Source of the DNA: Peromyscus leucopus
Taxonomy: Eukaryota > Chordata > Mammalia > Rodentia > Cricetidae
Reading direction: 5' to 3'
Length of the DNA stretch: 64,000 nt
Assembly: GCF_004664715.2 (NCBI RefSeq)
Contig: NC_051075.1
Coordinates: 25,516,215-25,580,214 of the forward strand
Shown here: positions 34,385 through 45,420 of the stretch, piece by piece
How the letters are laid out: every line of letters begins with the position of its first letter
Position numbering within the stretch: position 1 is the first letter of the stretch
Position numbers and translations under genes: made by a program
The notes under the pieces: model-generated
Told to the model about the DNA's origin: nothing
Database searches by the model: none
Seen by the model: the letters and a program-made list of their open reading frames with translations, nothing else

Positions 34385-34745
34385 TACTAACATCTAGATA
34401 GAACTTGAAGTTTATAAATTATTTCTCCATGTACTTTCTTGCTGTATAGTTACCGTAATATCCCTGTTTGGTTTTTGTTCAGCTGTTTGGTTTTTCAAGA
34501 CAGGGTTTCTCAGTGTAGCTCTGGCTGTCCTGGAACTCACTCTAGACCAGGCTGGCCTTGAACTCACAAAGATTTGCCTGCCTTTGCCTCCCTGAGTGCT
34601 GGAATTAAAGGTGTGTGCCTCCACCACCTGGCAACATGCCCGTTTTATTGAAAAGAATACCAGGCATCATGAGGGCTTAATGGTCTGCATGGGATCTCAC
34701 AGCTAGTTGAAGTAAATCACTCTCAAATCTGCCAATTCTACGTGT
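34385..34745 (+). mobile_element. MIR-type SINE (ancient) split by a B1
   Basis: Left part AACTTGAAGTTTATAAATTA and right part TCTCACAGCTAGTTGAAGTA plus CTCAAATCTGCCAATTC resemble the two ends of a MIR; the B1 at 34468-34633 separates them. Confidence 0.5.
34468..34633 (-). mobile_element. B1 SINE (antisense)
   Basis: GACAGGGTTTCTCAGTGTAG, CTGGCTGTCCTGGAACTCAC and TGCTGGAATTAAAGGTGTG. Flanks AATATCCCTG and AACATGCCCG may be a decayed target duplication. Confidence 0.93.
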
Positions 34746-35169
34746 TTTGTTTCCTAGTCTACCATGTTGATATTCCATTTCTTTGGTTGCTGGACACTTG
34801 TAGGGCTCTCAGTTGGCCTCACTTAGAAAATAGTAAATCAAACCTTAGAGAACCCAACTTCCCTAAGCTCTAAAAGACCAATCCATGAGAGCAGACTTAA
34901 GCTGAGAAGGGTTCTCCTCACTCAAGTCACATCTGTGTGCTCTTTGAAAAGTGGTACCAAACATTAAGAACATGCTTTCAAAGAATTAGCACTGCATTCA
35001 AATTCAAGGAGAAAGAGAAAAAAAAAACAAAGAAAATGTCTTCTTGGCACTACAACTAGTGACATGGCAACCTCTCTCCATTTACTGATGTTTAAATTTT
35101 TATTTGAAAACATGAACAAAATTCTCAAGAGGAAACAAGCCTAAGAAGAAGGGAGTGGGGGAATATGTT
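34746..35169. other. Unique sequence, nothing recognised
   Basis: No gene or repeat recognised. Confidence 0.3.
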
Positions 35170-36200
35170 ACCTTCTGTTTTGTTACTATATTGAAATGTC
35201 CAAAGCTGGGTACGTTTTTAAAGAAAGGAGGTTTATTAAGCTCATAGTTCTAAAGACTCCAGAGCACAGTGAGTTCCTCTGTAGTCAACTTCCATCTTGG
35301 AGGGAAGCTCATGAAGACATAATATGTTCTAAGGGAAGATGAAACGTGCTGTCTTGCAGCAAAGTCATGAAGTTCAGGAAGTAAACAACTCAAAAGCTCC
35401 AGGAAATCCCTAAAACTGACCAGATCCACTGAATTCCTCTCTCTGCCAAACACATATAAGCAGTAAGGACTGCTGAGAGACACTTAGAGAAGCTGAGATG
35501 TCTGGAAGAAGCAGAGTCCAGCTAAGCTCGATGGAAGAGACTCAGGCCAGTTTAACTACCTGTAAAGAACACTCTCCAATCTCCAGTCTCACAACTGTCT
35601 AAGGTTGTGCAGTGTCCTCCAGGATTCCAATTTTCATGATCTTGCACCCATGCTGGGGTAGACTTTGGTGATGCAGCTGTCTTGGAGTTACTTCTGCCTC
35701 TGTAAGTAACCCAATAAAACACCCTGGTTCACCAATTGGACTTTGATGATATCCTCACTTTGGTCTGTGCTGGTTCCCTATCTGGAAATGGGAGGTAATA
35801 CGTTTGTTCATTTCTTCCCAAGTTTGAGCACTGTCAAACACACCACAGCTCTGGCTTCAGCTCAGCTCAGCTCTAGTGAGGTCCCCTTGGAAGTCAGTAC
35901 CAAAGTAGTGAGACCATTTCTGAAAAAAGGAGATGGTATCCTAGGATAGGAAGTTATAGAGCAATTTAAGAGCTCCGAGGTTGGCCTTGCTCTTACAATA
36001 ACCCACTCTCACTAGAACTGACCCAGAGTTCATAAGAACTGTCATAATCCCATCCAAGCACAATACAGTCAATGGCCTAACAGCCTCTCATGAGGTCCTA
36101 CTTCTTAAAGACCCCACTGCCTTTCCCTGGCTGCAGTGAAGAATAGGCTTCCACCATGTGATTACTGGGGAACAAACTGCATGCAAAACATAGCAATCAG
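35170..36200 (-). mobile_element. MaLR-type LTR (MST/MT-like, antisense), apparently split by an insertion
   Basis: The left part (35170 to about 35480) has CAAAGCTGGGTACGTTTTTA and AAAGAAAGGAGGTTTATTAA; the right part (about 35900-36200) has AATCCCATCCAAGCACAATA, CTCATGAGGTCCTACTTCTT and GGGGAACAAACTGCATG. Both are reversed MaLR LTR features, but about 400 bp of unrelated sequence lies between. Confidence 0.5.
35480..35900. mobile_element. Unclassified insertion inside the MaLR LTR
   Basis: About 400 bp that does not match the surrounding LTR and carries an AATAAA in CCCAATAAAACACCCTGG (35711). It could be a second LTR or captured unique DNA. No target duplication identified. Confidence 0.3.
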
Positions 36201-38456
36201 TCTATAATATAAGTCAGATCACCATGCTTGACTGACATTTGGATTTGGGGGTTTCCAATCTTCCAGGCATCATCCTTTAAAGAACGAGCACATACATGTT
36301 CAAGTGAATGTCTGCATGATTGAGAGACCTCAAGTTAAGCTATGGAAGTCAGGGAAGGAGTTAGGTAGGAACTCTTCAGAACCCCTAGGGTAGGGTTGCC
36401 ATGTCTAGAAAAGAACAATCGTGCAAGGTGTTCAGTGATAGTTGATTTTCTAATAACTGTACTCAATGTCTGGAATATAATTTTATATGAAAAATATTCA
36501 TTGCTGATCTGAAATGAAAGTTAACTAGGCAATCTTGTACTTTGTCTGGCCACTCTGCCCTAAGAATAGTCCTGTGTCAAGCTCCAGGGATACTTGCTGT
36601 GGATAAAAACTCGAACTGAGTTACTGTGAGCAGGTCTGAATTAAGTCCTTGGGTGTACACATACATCTTTTTAATGTGTTTCATCATCTGCTTGAACCTT
36701 TTGTCTTTGATTGAAAGTCGCTGTAAACTAATGCTTGAATACCACAGCGTTAATCACAAGCCTCTTGAAGTATTTTCATATTGTGTATAATAAATGCCCA
36801 TATACTTAGGATTTAAGTAAGAACTACTTACCACAATATTTAGTTAAAATTACAAAGTGAGTACAAATTAAGCCATCATTTTGTTAAGGTTTACATTATA
36901 AGTCTGATTTAATTTCCTCATGTTTTTCTATGTATGTTTGTATAACTGTTGTGCTAAGACTTTCACTGATAAAGTATTTCAAATTAGCTGCTAGAAGAAA
37001 TACATTTAAGGAGTTACAACTGATGTACATTGGGACTAAACACCTACAATCAGAGTTGTTTCTCACCTGAGTCCCTCTTACTGATGTTATGTAACAAATG
37101 GTCCTGATTGCTGGCAATAACTCACTTAACAGGCTCGCATTTACACGGTAAGCTCATAAAAATAAAATAATGTACCACTAGTTTTCCTGAAAAGAAGCCA
37201 ACACGAGATGTGGGCTGGATCAACTCCATGGACATTTTATCACATCTGAAGTTCTCATACGACTGGGAAACACACGTTTGTGAGAGGTGGTGGTGGCATT
37301 CGGTGGGGTGTGCGCAAGGAAGGAAACAGGAGTCATCATCTTTATGATTGCCGACCTCCATCCCCCAGCCATCCAGCACTAGTGTCCTAGAAAACCAAGC
37401 CTATCTGTTAGGTAGAGTGTTGGGGCAGGGCAGGGAAGCTGAAAAGCCAGGAGAGTAGCAGTAAGGAGACCCAATACAGAGACAGACAGGGACCTGGAGT
37501 TTTCTTCATTTTTGTCCTTGTGTGACTTGTGTGATGAGTTTGAATTTTCACATTCATTTGACAATGTCATTTACAATCATGAAATCATCAGCATCTTTTC
37601 CCCATTTTTTTTTTAATTCTGTACAACCTTCTTGTAAAATATCCTAATTTCAGTTCATGGAAGAGTCCAAAGAATTCTCCAGATCTAATTTCATCCCAAT
37701 ACCTCTCCCCAAATCACCTTAATGTGATGTTCTGAGAAATTTGTGGAGCACATTGTTATTGAGAAGAGCAGCGTCTTGGTGGTAAGGTAGCTAATTCCTC
37801 TTCTCTGCAACTCAGCGTACGACTTTTATTTAAAGTTTGAAGAAGAGAACATTCACATTGTTCATCTTGGGAGCTTCAACAGGTTAGCTCAAGGCATGGG
37901 CAAATCATGAATTCACATGGGAAACCTCAGGGAGTCACTTAGAATGAAGCCTGAGGTCTACTCTTAACACTCTTCTCCTGTCTTAAGATGTGCCCTGCTC
38001 ATGAGAAATAGCAACTTTGAGAACTTTGTATAGTATTCTTTCCCCAAGACCTGCTCAGAACAGACAATGGGTTTACAGATAAGTAAGAAAATCCAGGGCT
38101 CATCTGTCTTCGGCTTAGAGCTTCTTCATCCAGTCAAATTCTGTATCCCATGTTAATGTAGCCAAGCACTTCCAAATGCCTCAGGAAACAGTCTGTGAAG
38201 GAGGGATTTGATTTTAAAATTTAACAATATTTAATATGATGCTTTTTATAGATAACATTCAAGTGGCTGAAAAGCTAAAATGGCCTGCCCCTCCCTGAGG
38301 ATTCCTAAGCAGCCAACAGTTCCCCTCCGGATTCATAAGCAGTTACTGGTTTCTGAGGAGGGGGATACATTTTCTTCAGTGGTGTAGCCACAGTAAGCTG
38401 CTCATGTTCCCTCACCCATGATCCTGTTAGCAACCAGAATGAAACATATGGGGGTG

Positions 38457-38458
<2 letters not shown>
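36201..38458. other. Unique sequence, about 2.3 kb
   Basis: No SINE or gene recognised. 36690-37130 is AT-rich and somewhat enhancer-like. Short open frames are unsupported. Confidence 0.35.
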
Positions 38459-38540
<82 letters not shown>

Positions 38541-38546
38541 AGAGAA
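38459..38546. repeat. (GA)n microsatellite with one interruption
   Basis: About 43 GA units, interrupted by an extra G at 38521. Confidence 0.95.
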
Positions 38547-38834
38547 GTGGGGTGCAGACTAGTTGGGGCAGAAGGAAGGCGGTCAGTGAAAATGGGAGGG
38601 GGGCCAAAAGAGAGTGAATATAGCAAACATGAAAACACATTATGTATAGTTAATATATGATAATAAAAATAAACCCACGTTAAAAGAGGAAAATGATAAA
38701 GTTAAAATAACACAAAGAGACATAGGTTGAAAGGTTACATTTAACCCCTCACTCAAATGCCCACTGTAAGCTAGCTCTTACTGTGTTTTATTTTTTGTGG
38801 GGGGAGCGTGGGAGGTCTTCCAATGTTTTTATAT

Positions 38835-39262
38835 GTAGTCACATGTCATTTAATGATAGGGATTATTTCTGAGAAATATATCACTAAGCAATTTTGCCTC
38901 CAAGTGAACCATATAAAATGTACTTGCTCAGACTAACTTGACAAGTCCCCTTAAGGCAGGCAGAAAATGAGATGAACATGAAAGCCACTTCTAGAGTGAA
39001 ATGGAAACCTGTTTTATAGCACACTCTTTCTTACAAAGGAGGAAAAAGTCTAGCATAGCAAATACATAATCATTATCAACGATATCCAGTATTACACATT
39101 ATATGTCATATAGCCGTCAGCACAGTAGGTCTGTCTGCACCAATGTGATTACAAGCGGGTGAGTTACTGTGCCATAATGGAGAAGATGTCTCTAGGCTGT
39201 AGGAACTTTCCAACTCCATGGTAATCTATGGGACTGCCACCATATCTTTTTATATAACAACC
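38835..39262. mobile_element. Ancient dispersed repeat, family unassigned
   Basis: CATTTAATGATAGGGATTAT, CTGAGAAATATATCACTAAG and ATGGTAATCTATGGGACTGC resemble a dispersed repeat seen in primates. Diverged. Confidence 0.4.
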
Positions 39263-39384
39263 CATCATTAACTGAATCACCTTCAGCATAGGCCTATAAA
39301 TATGAATAGGCATTAATACACATTATTTCACAGTTTTTTTTCCTACAGAAGAAAGTATACATTATACATGTTACCTTGTTTGCT

Positions 39385-39668
39385 TTTTTTGTTTTTGTTT
39401 TGAGACATGTTTTTTTTTGTGTAGCCTTGCCTGTCCTGGAACTCGTTCTGTAGATCAGGCTGGCCTCAAACTCACAGAGATTCACTTGCCTCTGGCTCTG
39501 AATGCTGGGATTAAAAATGTGCATCACCGCCGGGCGTTGGTGGCGCACGCCTTTAATCCCAGCACTCGGGAGGCAGAGGCAGGCGGATCTCTGTGAGTTC
39601 GAGGCCAGCCTGGGCTACCAAGTGAGCTCCAGGAAAGGCGCAAAGCTACACAGAGAAACCCTGTCTCG

Positions 39669-39699
<31 letters not shown>

Positions 39700-39747
39700 A
39701 AAAAAAAAATGTGCATCACCACCACCCGGCCACCCGGCCACCCGGCC
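39385..39747 (-). mobile_element. Old B1 SINE (antisense), split by a young B1, with expanded head
   Basis: 39385-39528 reads as reversed B1 (GTCCTGGAACTCGTTCTGTA, AATGCTGGGATTAAAAATGT). The remainder (39721-39747) carries the head, expanded into three ACCCGGCC copies. Confidence 0.88.
39529..39704 (+). mobile_element. Young B1 SINE (cricetid variant) inside an older B1
   Basis: Intact head, AAAGGCGCAAAGCTACAC block and (AAAAC)n tail. Perfect target duplication AAAAATGTGCATCACC (39513-39528 and 39705-39720). Confidence 0.97.
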
Positions 39748-40047
39748 CATTGTTTGTTTTTATCATGTGAAACTTATCCTGGGTCACTCAGTGTTATTCC
39801 CTGGAGAGTATCTCCTAAATGACCGATTGTCCTTGTCAATAATCAAAAGGTCCCTTAACTCTTACTGTACATACAATGCTGCATTGAGTCTGCCTTTTGT
39901 TCATGCACAGGTACAGCTGTAGGGTGTTTCCAGAATTGAGAGGTCATAGAATTTTAATTTGGATATTTTTAACACTTACCAAAGAGTGGCCTACATCTGG
40001 TTGTTTGGTTACTGCTGTCTGTCTCCGTGTGATTTTATAAGCTTCTG

Positions 40048-40262
40048 GAGCAGTAGTTCTCAATCTTCCCAATGCTGAGACCCTTTAATACAGTTCCTCA
40101 TGTTGTGGTGACCCCCAACCATAAAATTATTTTTGTTGCTACTTCATGACTATAATTTTGCTCCTGTTATGAATCATAATGTGAATATCTGTTTTCTGGT
40201 GGTCTTAGGTGACCCCTGTGAAAGGGTCGTTCAACCTCCGAAGGGACAGAGACCTACAGTTT
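40048..40262 (+). mobile_element. URR1-type hAT-Charlie DNA transposon
   Basis: GCAGTAGTTCTCAATCTTCC at the left, GTGACCCCCAACCATAAAAT and CTGTTATGAATCATAATGTG inside, and GTGACCCCTGTGAAAGGGTC at the right. Second copy of the family at 22.3 kb. Confidence 0.88.
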
Positions 40263-41104
40263 TCACCGTAGTGCCTATTATGTTAATGCTGAATACAAAC
40301 TAGATGTCCTACTATAAATATAACTTCCACAAGACTGGCATAACCCTTAAACTTAGCGGCTAGGTTCAGGTGCGGATTGGGGCATTTCTGAGTTTATATT
40401 TCAAGATGAAAATAGGCCTGATAGAGATGAAAGTACTGGATAAGGAGTGGCGGTTTCGAGGATAAGGCTAACTCTTCAATCCAGGGACCGGGTCAATGTC
40501 GGGTAAGCCTCTAGGTTAATTATACACCGAGGCTGAAGGACAAGGTGGAGAGGAAACCTAGAGAACTCCTTCCTGATGAAGCCATGGAGACTGAGAAGAG
40601 CACACACTTGGAATTCAAGCCGAGGAGGAGGGAAAACGTGAATGCACCCTTAAAGCAGAACCTGTACAGAGACAGACCAGAGGAAGAAGGGGAGAGGAGG
40701 GGGCGGCCAGCATGGCTCTAATTTAGCTTCTCCCACGGATCCTCATGGAAGCTCCGGTTTTTCTCCGTAGCTCCCACACTTAGGGAAGTTGCTAGTGAAA
40801 GGCCTAGGTAAGACAGACCTAACTACTATGCTTCACCCACTCCCTCCAAGAGCAGCATCCCCCCACAGCTCTAGAGGCTCGACCCTAGCAAGGAGGCTAT
40901 AACGAATGTTTCTCTTTCTACAAGGTCATCATCAGTCATTGCAGAAGCCAATGAACTATGTTTAGCCAACTTTGAAAAAATAGCAGGGCAGACAGAGGCA
41001 TCCCACGTGCAAATCTCATCTCAGCTCTTGCTAAAATCCCTCAGATGCTGCCAGAGAAAGGTGAACCGCTACAACTTCTTTGGTTGCATCAATAAGGGGT
41101 AGGG
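40263..41104. other. Unique sequence, nothing recognised
   Basis: Includes a GC-richer stretch at 40680-40760 but no island and no gene. Confidence 0.35.
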
Positions 41105-41560
41105 ATAACACTTAAAAATTGCAAACGTGTTTTTATCTAGTGATTCCACTTCAAGGAATTAATTCTGTTGGTACACTTATAAAAGTACACATAGTGTGCA
41201 TGTTTACTGAAGCATAATTTTGAGAGGCAAAAATTAAATAAAATAACTTTCCATCAGTACGTTAATGGCTTTTTTTAATTCATAATGCCATCTTATATTG
41301 CATCTTTCACAGCTACTAGAAGAACGAGGCAAACCTCATTGTGTAGAATGGGGAGCAATAGACAACATCATTGCTAAGTGAATAAAAAATCAGTCGACTT
41401 AAAACAGCCAATGTAGTGTACAATTGTAGTATTTAAAAGAAAGCATGCTTACATGGGAATGAAAAAGATACCTGTTTAAAAATAACCTCTGTAAGAGGTT
41501 ATTACTAATGGTCATCATTGAGGAACAGGCCTGAGGGAACGAGAGAACACATGGGATAGT
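41105..41560 (+). mobile_element. Ancient L1 (L1M-type) 3' fragment
   Basis: GTGATTCCACTTCAAGGAAT, CACTTATAAAAGTACACATA, GTGCATGTTTACTGAAGCAT, CATTGCTAAGTGAATAAAAA follow the old-L1 ORF2/3' UTR order. No coding capacity. Confidence 0.65.
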
Positions 41561-41950
41561 TCTTACTTTAGATGCTTTACATATTGTTTTTGTAGTCCCA
41601 AAGCTCACTTACACGGGCTATTATTTCTTGAGTTCCTTTGGTGTTTAAGCTATGTGGTGTTTGGTGATCATGTTTGACCCAAAAGAACCATCACTTTTAA
41701 AAACCCTATTTAACAGAGGTTCATTATGGCTGAGAAAACATCTATGACTAACCTTAACTGAGGTTCACAGAACTGATTTCAACTTTGTGGGTCTATTTTG
41801 CCCCCACCCAGCACATGCAGAAAACTTAGTAAAATGTCATGTGGTTATAAAACTCTGTGTGGTGAGTCTTCACACTCTTCACCAGATTGTGTAACTTTAG
41901 TATCACCCTTCAATTCCCATATACTTCCATTTCTTACTTACCTGGGCACG

Positions 41951-42100
41951 TATTTTTGGTTTTTGTTTGTTTGGGGTTTTGTTTTGTTTTTTTGAGATGG
42001 GGGTTTCCCTGTGTTGCCCTGGCTGTCCTCAAACTCACAGAGATCCACCTACCTCTTGCCTCCTGAGTGCTGAGTGCACACACCATGACTCGGCTCACCA
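41951..42100 (-). mobile_element. B1 SINE (antisense, diverged)
   Basis: GAGATGGGGGTTTCCCTGTG, TGCCCTGGCTGTCCTCAAAC and CCTCCTGAGTGCTGAGTG. Confidence 0.9.
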
Positions 42101-42769
42101 GGGTACATCTTTTAAACACATGTTTTAGTTCTTCTGATGTTTCCTGCAAAGTCTCCAAAGCAATTTACTTAAAATAATGGAAGAAATGTGTCATATTTTG
42201 CAAGGTCAGGGAGAAGTGACCAAGAAAAGACAATTCCACCGTATGCAAATACCTGCTTTGCTGAAGAAGAGTATGCTCCAAGTAGACTGATTCTGATGTA
42301 GACTTTTACATCCTGGTAACTGGAGCTATTCAATTCATCCTTGTCCTGTATCTTGAGACAAAACAGGGAGGAGGAAGAGAGAGGGAGAGAAAGAGAAAGG
42401 TGGAAGATGAGAAAATGACAAGGCACAAAAACACACATGGGCTCAACATATGTTCTCTTGGGGGCAAGACTTTAATGAAAAACTTCAAATGTAGCAGAAT
42501 ATTGTTTGGGGCATCAAGGTGCAGGTCACCTACTTGTTGCTAAGATGATGACGTCTTTGCCTGTATTTTAACAAAATTTCAGGGTTGGAGAGTTTTAGCA
42601 AATTTACTTTCTGCAGTATGAAAAACATCATAGAGAGTGCAGCAGCGTTTCTTTAATTGCCTTGGTGGATTGTGACTCTTCAGTGTGGAAGAGTATTTTG
42701 TGTTTATAAATGTAGAGAAGCCTACATTCATATAGTAAGCTGGTGTCTTCATTAAAAGACAACTGATTA
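42101..42769. other. Unique sequence, nothing recognised
   Basis: Short GA-rich patch near 42370-42400. No gene recognised. Confidence 0.35.
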
Positions 42770-42918
42770 AAAGTGGTGCACACTTTTGATCTCAGCACTC
42801 AGGAAGCAGAGGCAGGTGTATCTATGAGTTCAAAGTCAGCCTGGTTGACAGACTGAATTCTAAGACAGCCAAGGCTACACAGAGAAACTCTGTCTCAAAA
42901 AACAAAAACAAACCAAAA
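42770..42918 (+). mobile_element. B1 SINE (diverged)
   Basis: GTGGTGCACACTTTTGATCT, CAGCACTCAGGAAGCAGAGG and CTACACAGAGAAACTCTGTC. It is the last rodent SINE before an 8-kb SINE-free block. Confidence 0.92.
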
Positions 42919-43559
42919 AAAGATATAGGCATGTCAAGCATGGAAACAATTTATCTCACTGTAGTTATAGCCAGGTCTAGCTCATGGATGTGAACCAAGC
43001 CTTCAATTCATAAATAACCTTAAGCTTTTCCTGGTGAGCTTTGAAGATCAGTGCTGCAGGCTTAGAGAGCTGCTACTCTGAAACTGAGTGCTCAGGCCCA
43101 GTGACCACTGGGATAAAGCAAAAGGGGTTAAAAAAATCAGCAAATCAAGAAGAAGGAATAGGAACTAATGCAAAACAAGGAAACACAGTAAAAGCCTAGA
43201 TTCCCTACTTCATTTAATACCCAAATATTCAAGTTCTGCAGTTTAAAAAAAGGAACACAACTTTCCAAGAAAAGTTGCTTCTTCAAAATGGACAGGTTGG
43301 AAGCCCACTTGGCAATTCAGTTTCAAGAGTATGTGCTGGTGTGACTTTGAGTTTGAAAACACTGTCCTCCAATATTTAGATCTGAGTTCTTAGAAATAAA
43401 TGATCTCAAGCAAGTAAAGAAAGCCCAAAGGCACATTGACACTGATGGTTCCAATGGCATATGGGTGAGAGCACATATTTTATTTTACTCCATTCTCTAG
43501 AAAGCTTGCATATAAATATACCAAACCAAGCCCACAGGGTTGAGGTAGCTCTTCAGACT

Positions 43560-44345
43560 TATTTTAGTACAGCCTGTTTTCTTCTTTGAACCACTAATCA
43601 ACTTTATTAGGCGCCATTTCTACAATTCGAGTCTATTTGTACCAATGTCTTAGCATCCTCATGTCCTCTCATCAGAATACTGGTTAGGCTCCCTAGTGTG
43701 AAACATTTATCCAGTTGCTTGCCTGATTACTCACATGTTTTTGAGATTTGTGAAATGTGGCAGATAAACAGGTTTATGCTGTGTGCAACTTGGAGGGCAG
43801 CCAATGTCTGCCTGCCTATACAGCGTATTTACTCTCCTTCCCTGAATCTCTCTCATACAGAGAAGCTGTATTTTAAGACTAAAATCAGTGTAGATCGCAA
43901 TCCAGTAATGTCACTGCAGAAAACAGCAGGTGCCCATCCACTCATTTGCAGTGATTCTTGCAGTGAAGAAAGTGAATCAATGATTCACTCAACAGACAAA
44001 GAAACGTCGCAGTGAACATGTGGGAAAAAAAAATCAAATGAGGGGAAAGTAACACTTTTCTCGAGAGGTGTGCCCTGATTTTAAACAGCAAAGCCTCTCG
44101 CGAGAAAATTAGGAATGTTTTCAAAGTGTTCCTGCCGCACCTCAGAAAGCTACGGCATGCTCTCTCTCTCCCTGCGTCTGCTGTTTTATTGCTTTTGTGT
44201 TGTACTTCTAAAATAAATATCAATAAATCATTGCAGTTAGATACTCTAATATAGACAGAAATGTACTTGACTCCCTACAGTCATTACAATTGGAGGGGAC
44301 TCTGATTAGGACGCTTTACTTAATTAAGTGACATCGTCTAAAGAG
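43560..44345. promoter_or_regulatory. Probable conserved non-coding element
   Basis: Non-repetitive. Contains ACCACTAATCAACTTTATTA, GGCGCCATTTCTACAATTCG, an imperfect inverted pair TTTCTCGAGAGG (44057) / CCTCTCGCGAGAAA (44094), and ACTTAATTAAGTGACATCG (44318), the latter containing a palindromic ACTTAATTAAGT. Inference from texture only. Confidence 0.4.
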
Positions 44346-44573
44346 AGTTCTTCCCCCCATTCTCTGTCTAACAGTCTTGTAAAACACCAACAGAGGAAAT
44401 TCATTCTGTTGTTTGCTTTCTTTATTGTAAATGGTTTCTTCTCATTCATATTTTACAGATGTGGTGTTAATGAAATGGCTAATAAGCCAAAGACTGCTAT
44501 TCAGCTGCAGCCCTATTTCAGTCAGCCCAAGCTTCATAGACTAGAGACATTGTCTCTTCTGTCCCAGAAAAGT

Positions 44574-44606
44574 ATGTGTGTGTGTGTGTGTGTGTATGTG
44601 TGTGTG
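44574..44606. repeat. (TG)n microsatellite
   Basis: About 16 TG units with one TA interruption, directly followed by a palindrome. Confidence 0.9.
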
Positions 44607-44640
44607 TATACATAGATATGTATACATATCTATGTATACA
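44605..44640. repeat. 36-bp perfect palindrome
   Basis: AT-rich sequence around TATACATAGATATG that equals its own reverse complement. It probably arose from alternating TATACA/TATGTA simple sequence. Confidence 0.85.
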
Positions 44641-44959
44641 TATGGAAGCATATGTAAACTACAATTATTTTGATTTAAAAGAAAAATTTCCAAAATAGAC
44701 AGGCTTCTTCTAGTTTATATGTATGGTTCAGCAGAAACCTTTAAAATCTCTTTCTTTGGGAAAACAGAAAAAAAAAATTGGGTGATGAATAAGGGACCCT
44801 TATGCATTAGATGTTATTTGTAAGGCATTTTGCCTTTACTGAAAGAAGTCATTAAATTTGGATTGCCAATACAAATATGATTATATATGTTTTCTAAATA
44901 AAATGTTGTTATGTTGCAACTGAACTCATCCATTTATTGTTTGTTTACCTAATGCTCAA

Positions 44960-45420
44960 ACTGCATGTTTTATTCATAGATGTCTGGGAGAAAAAAATTT
45001 TGCTTGATAATCACACCAAGCATATTTAACAAAAGCAATTCTCCTTTTATTAGTGAGCAGGTTTAAGCAGAATGATTTCATTTTTTCCCCATTTTGTTAA
45101 TTCAGACTCGCAGGATCCTTAGCGGAGAGCTTTTGTTTCTCTCCCCGCTGCCTTTTATACCTTTAATGTATGCATGCCGATCCACTGATGGGAAAATATC
45201 ATTTCCTGAAACTCCTCCTTGTTCCTTCTTGGCTATTCTCTCCATGGATTCCTCATTTTGCTTAGTGTTCGATAGTTAATTTTGCCAACTCGCTTTATAT
45301 ACAAGATAGATCAAGTGAAGGCAAGTGAGGAACTCGTGGTCCTGTTGAGGGCTTTGAATTTCCTTTCATTAGAGTAAATTTGGATCCTAAGTACATTTAT
45401 TTACTCGTCCCTTTAAAATA
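44960..45420. promoter_or_regulatory. Probable conserved non-coding element
   Basis: TTGATAATCACACCAAGCAT, TTAATTCAGACTCGCAGGAT, GTATGCATGCCGATCCACTG and GTGTTCGATAGTTAATTTTG are non-repetitive, unexpectedly CpG-retaining, and non-coding. The 45.1 kb open frame has no recognised homology. Confidence 0.4.

Noticed and set aside
38305..38660. Ser/Leu-rich and Arg/Glu-rich open frames
   Set aside because: Translation of a (GA)n microsatellite.
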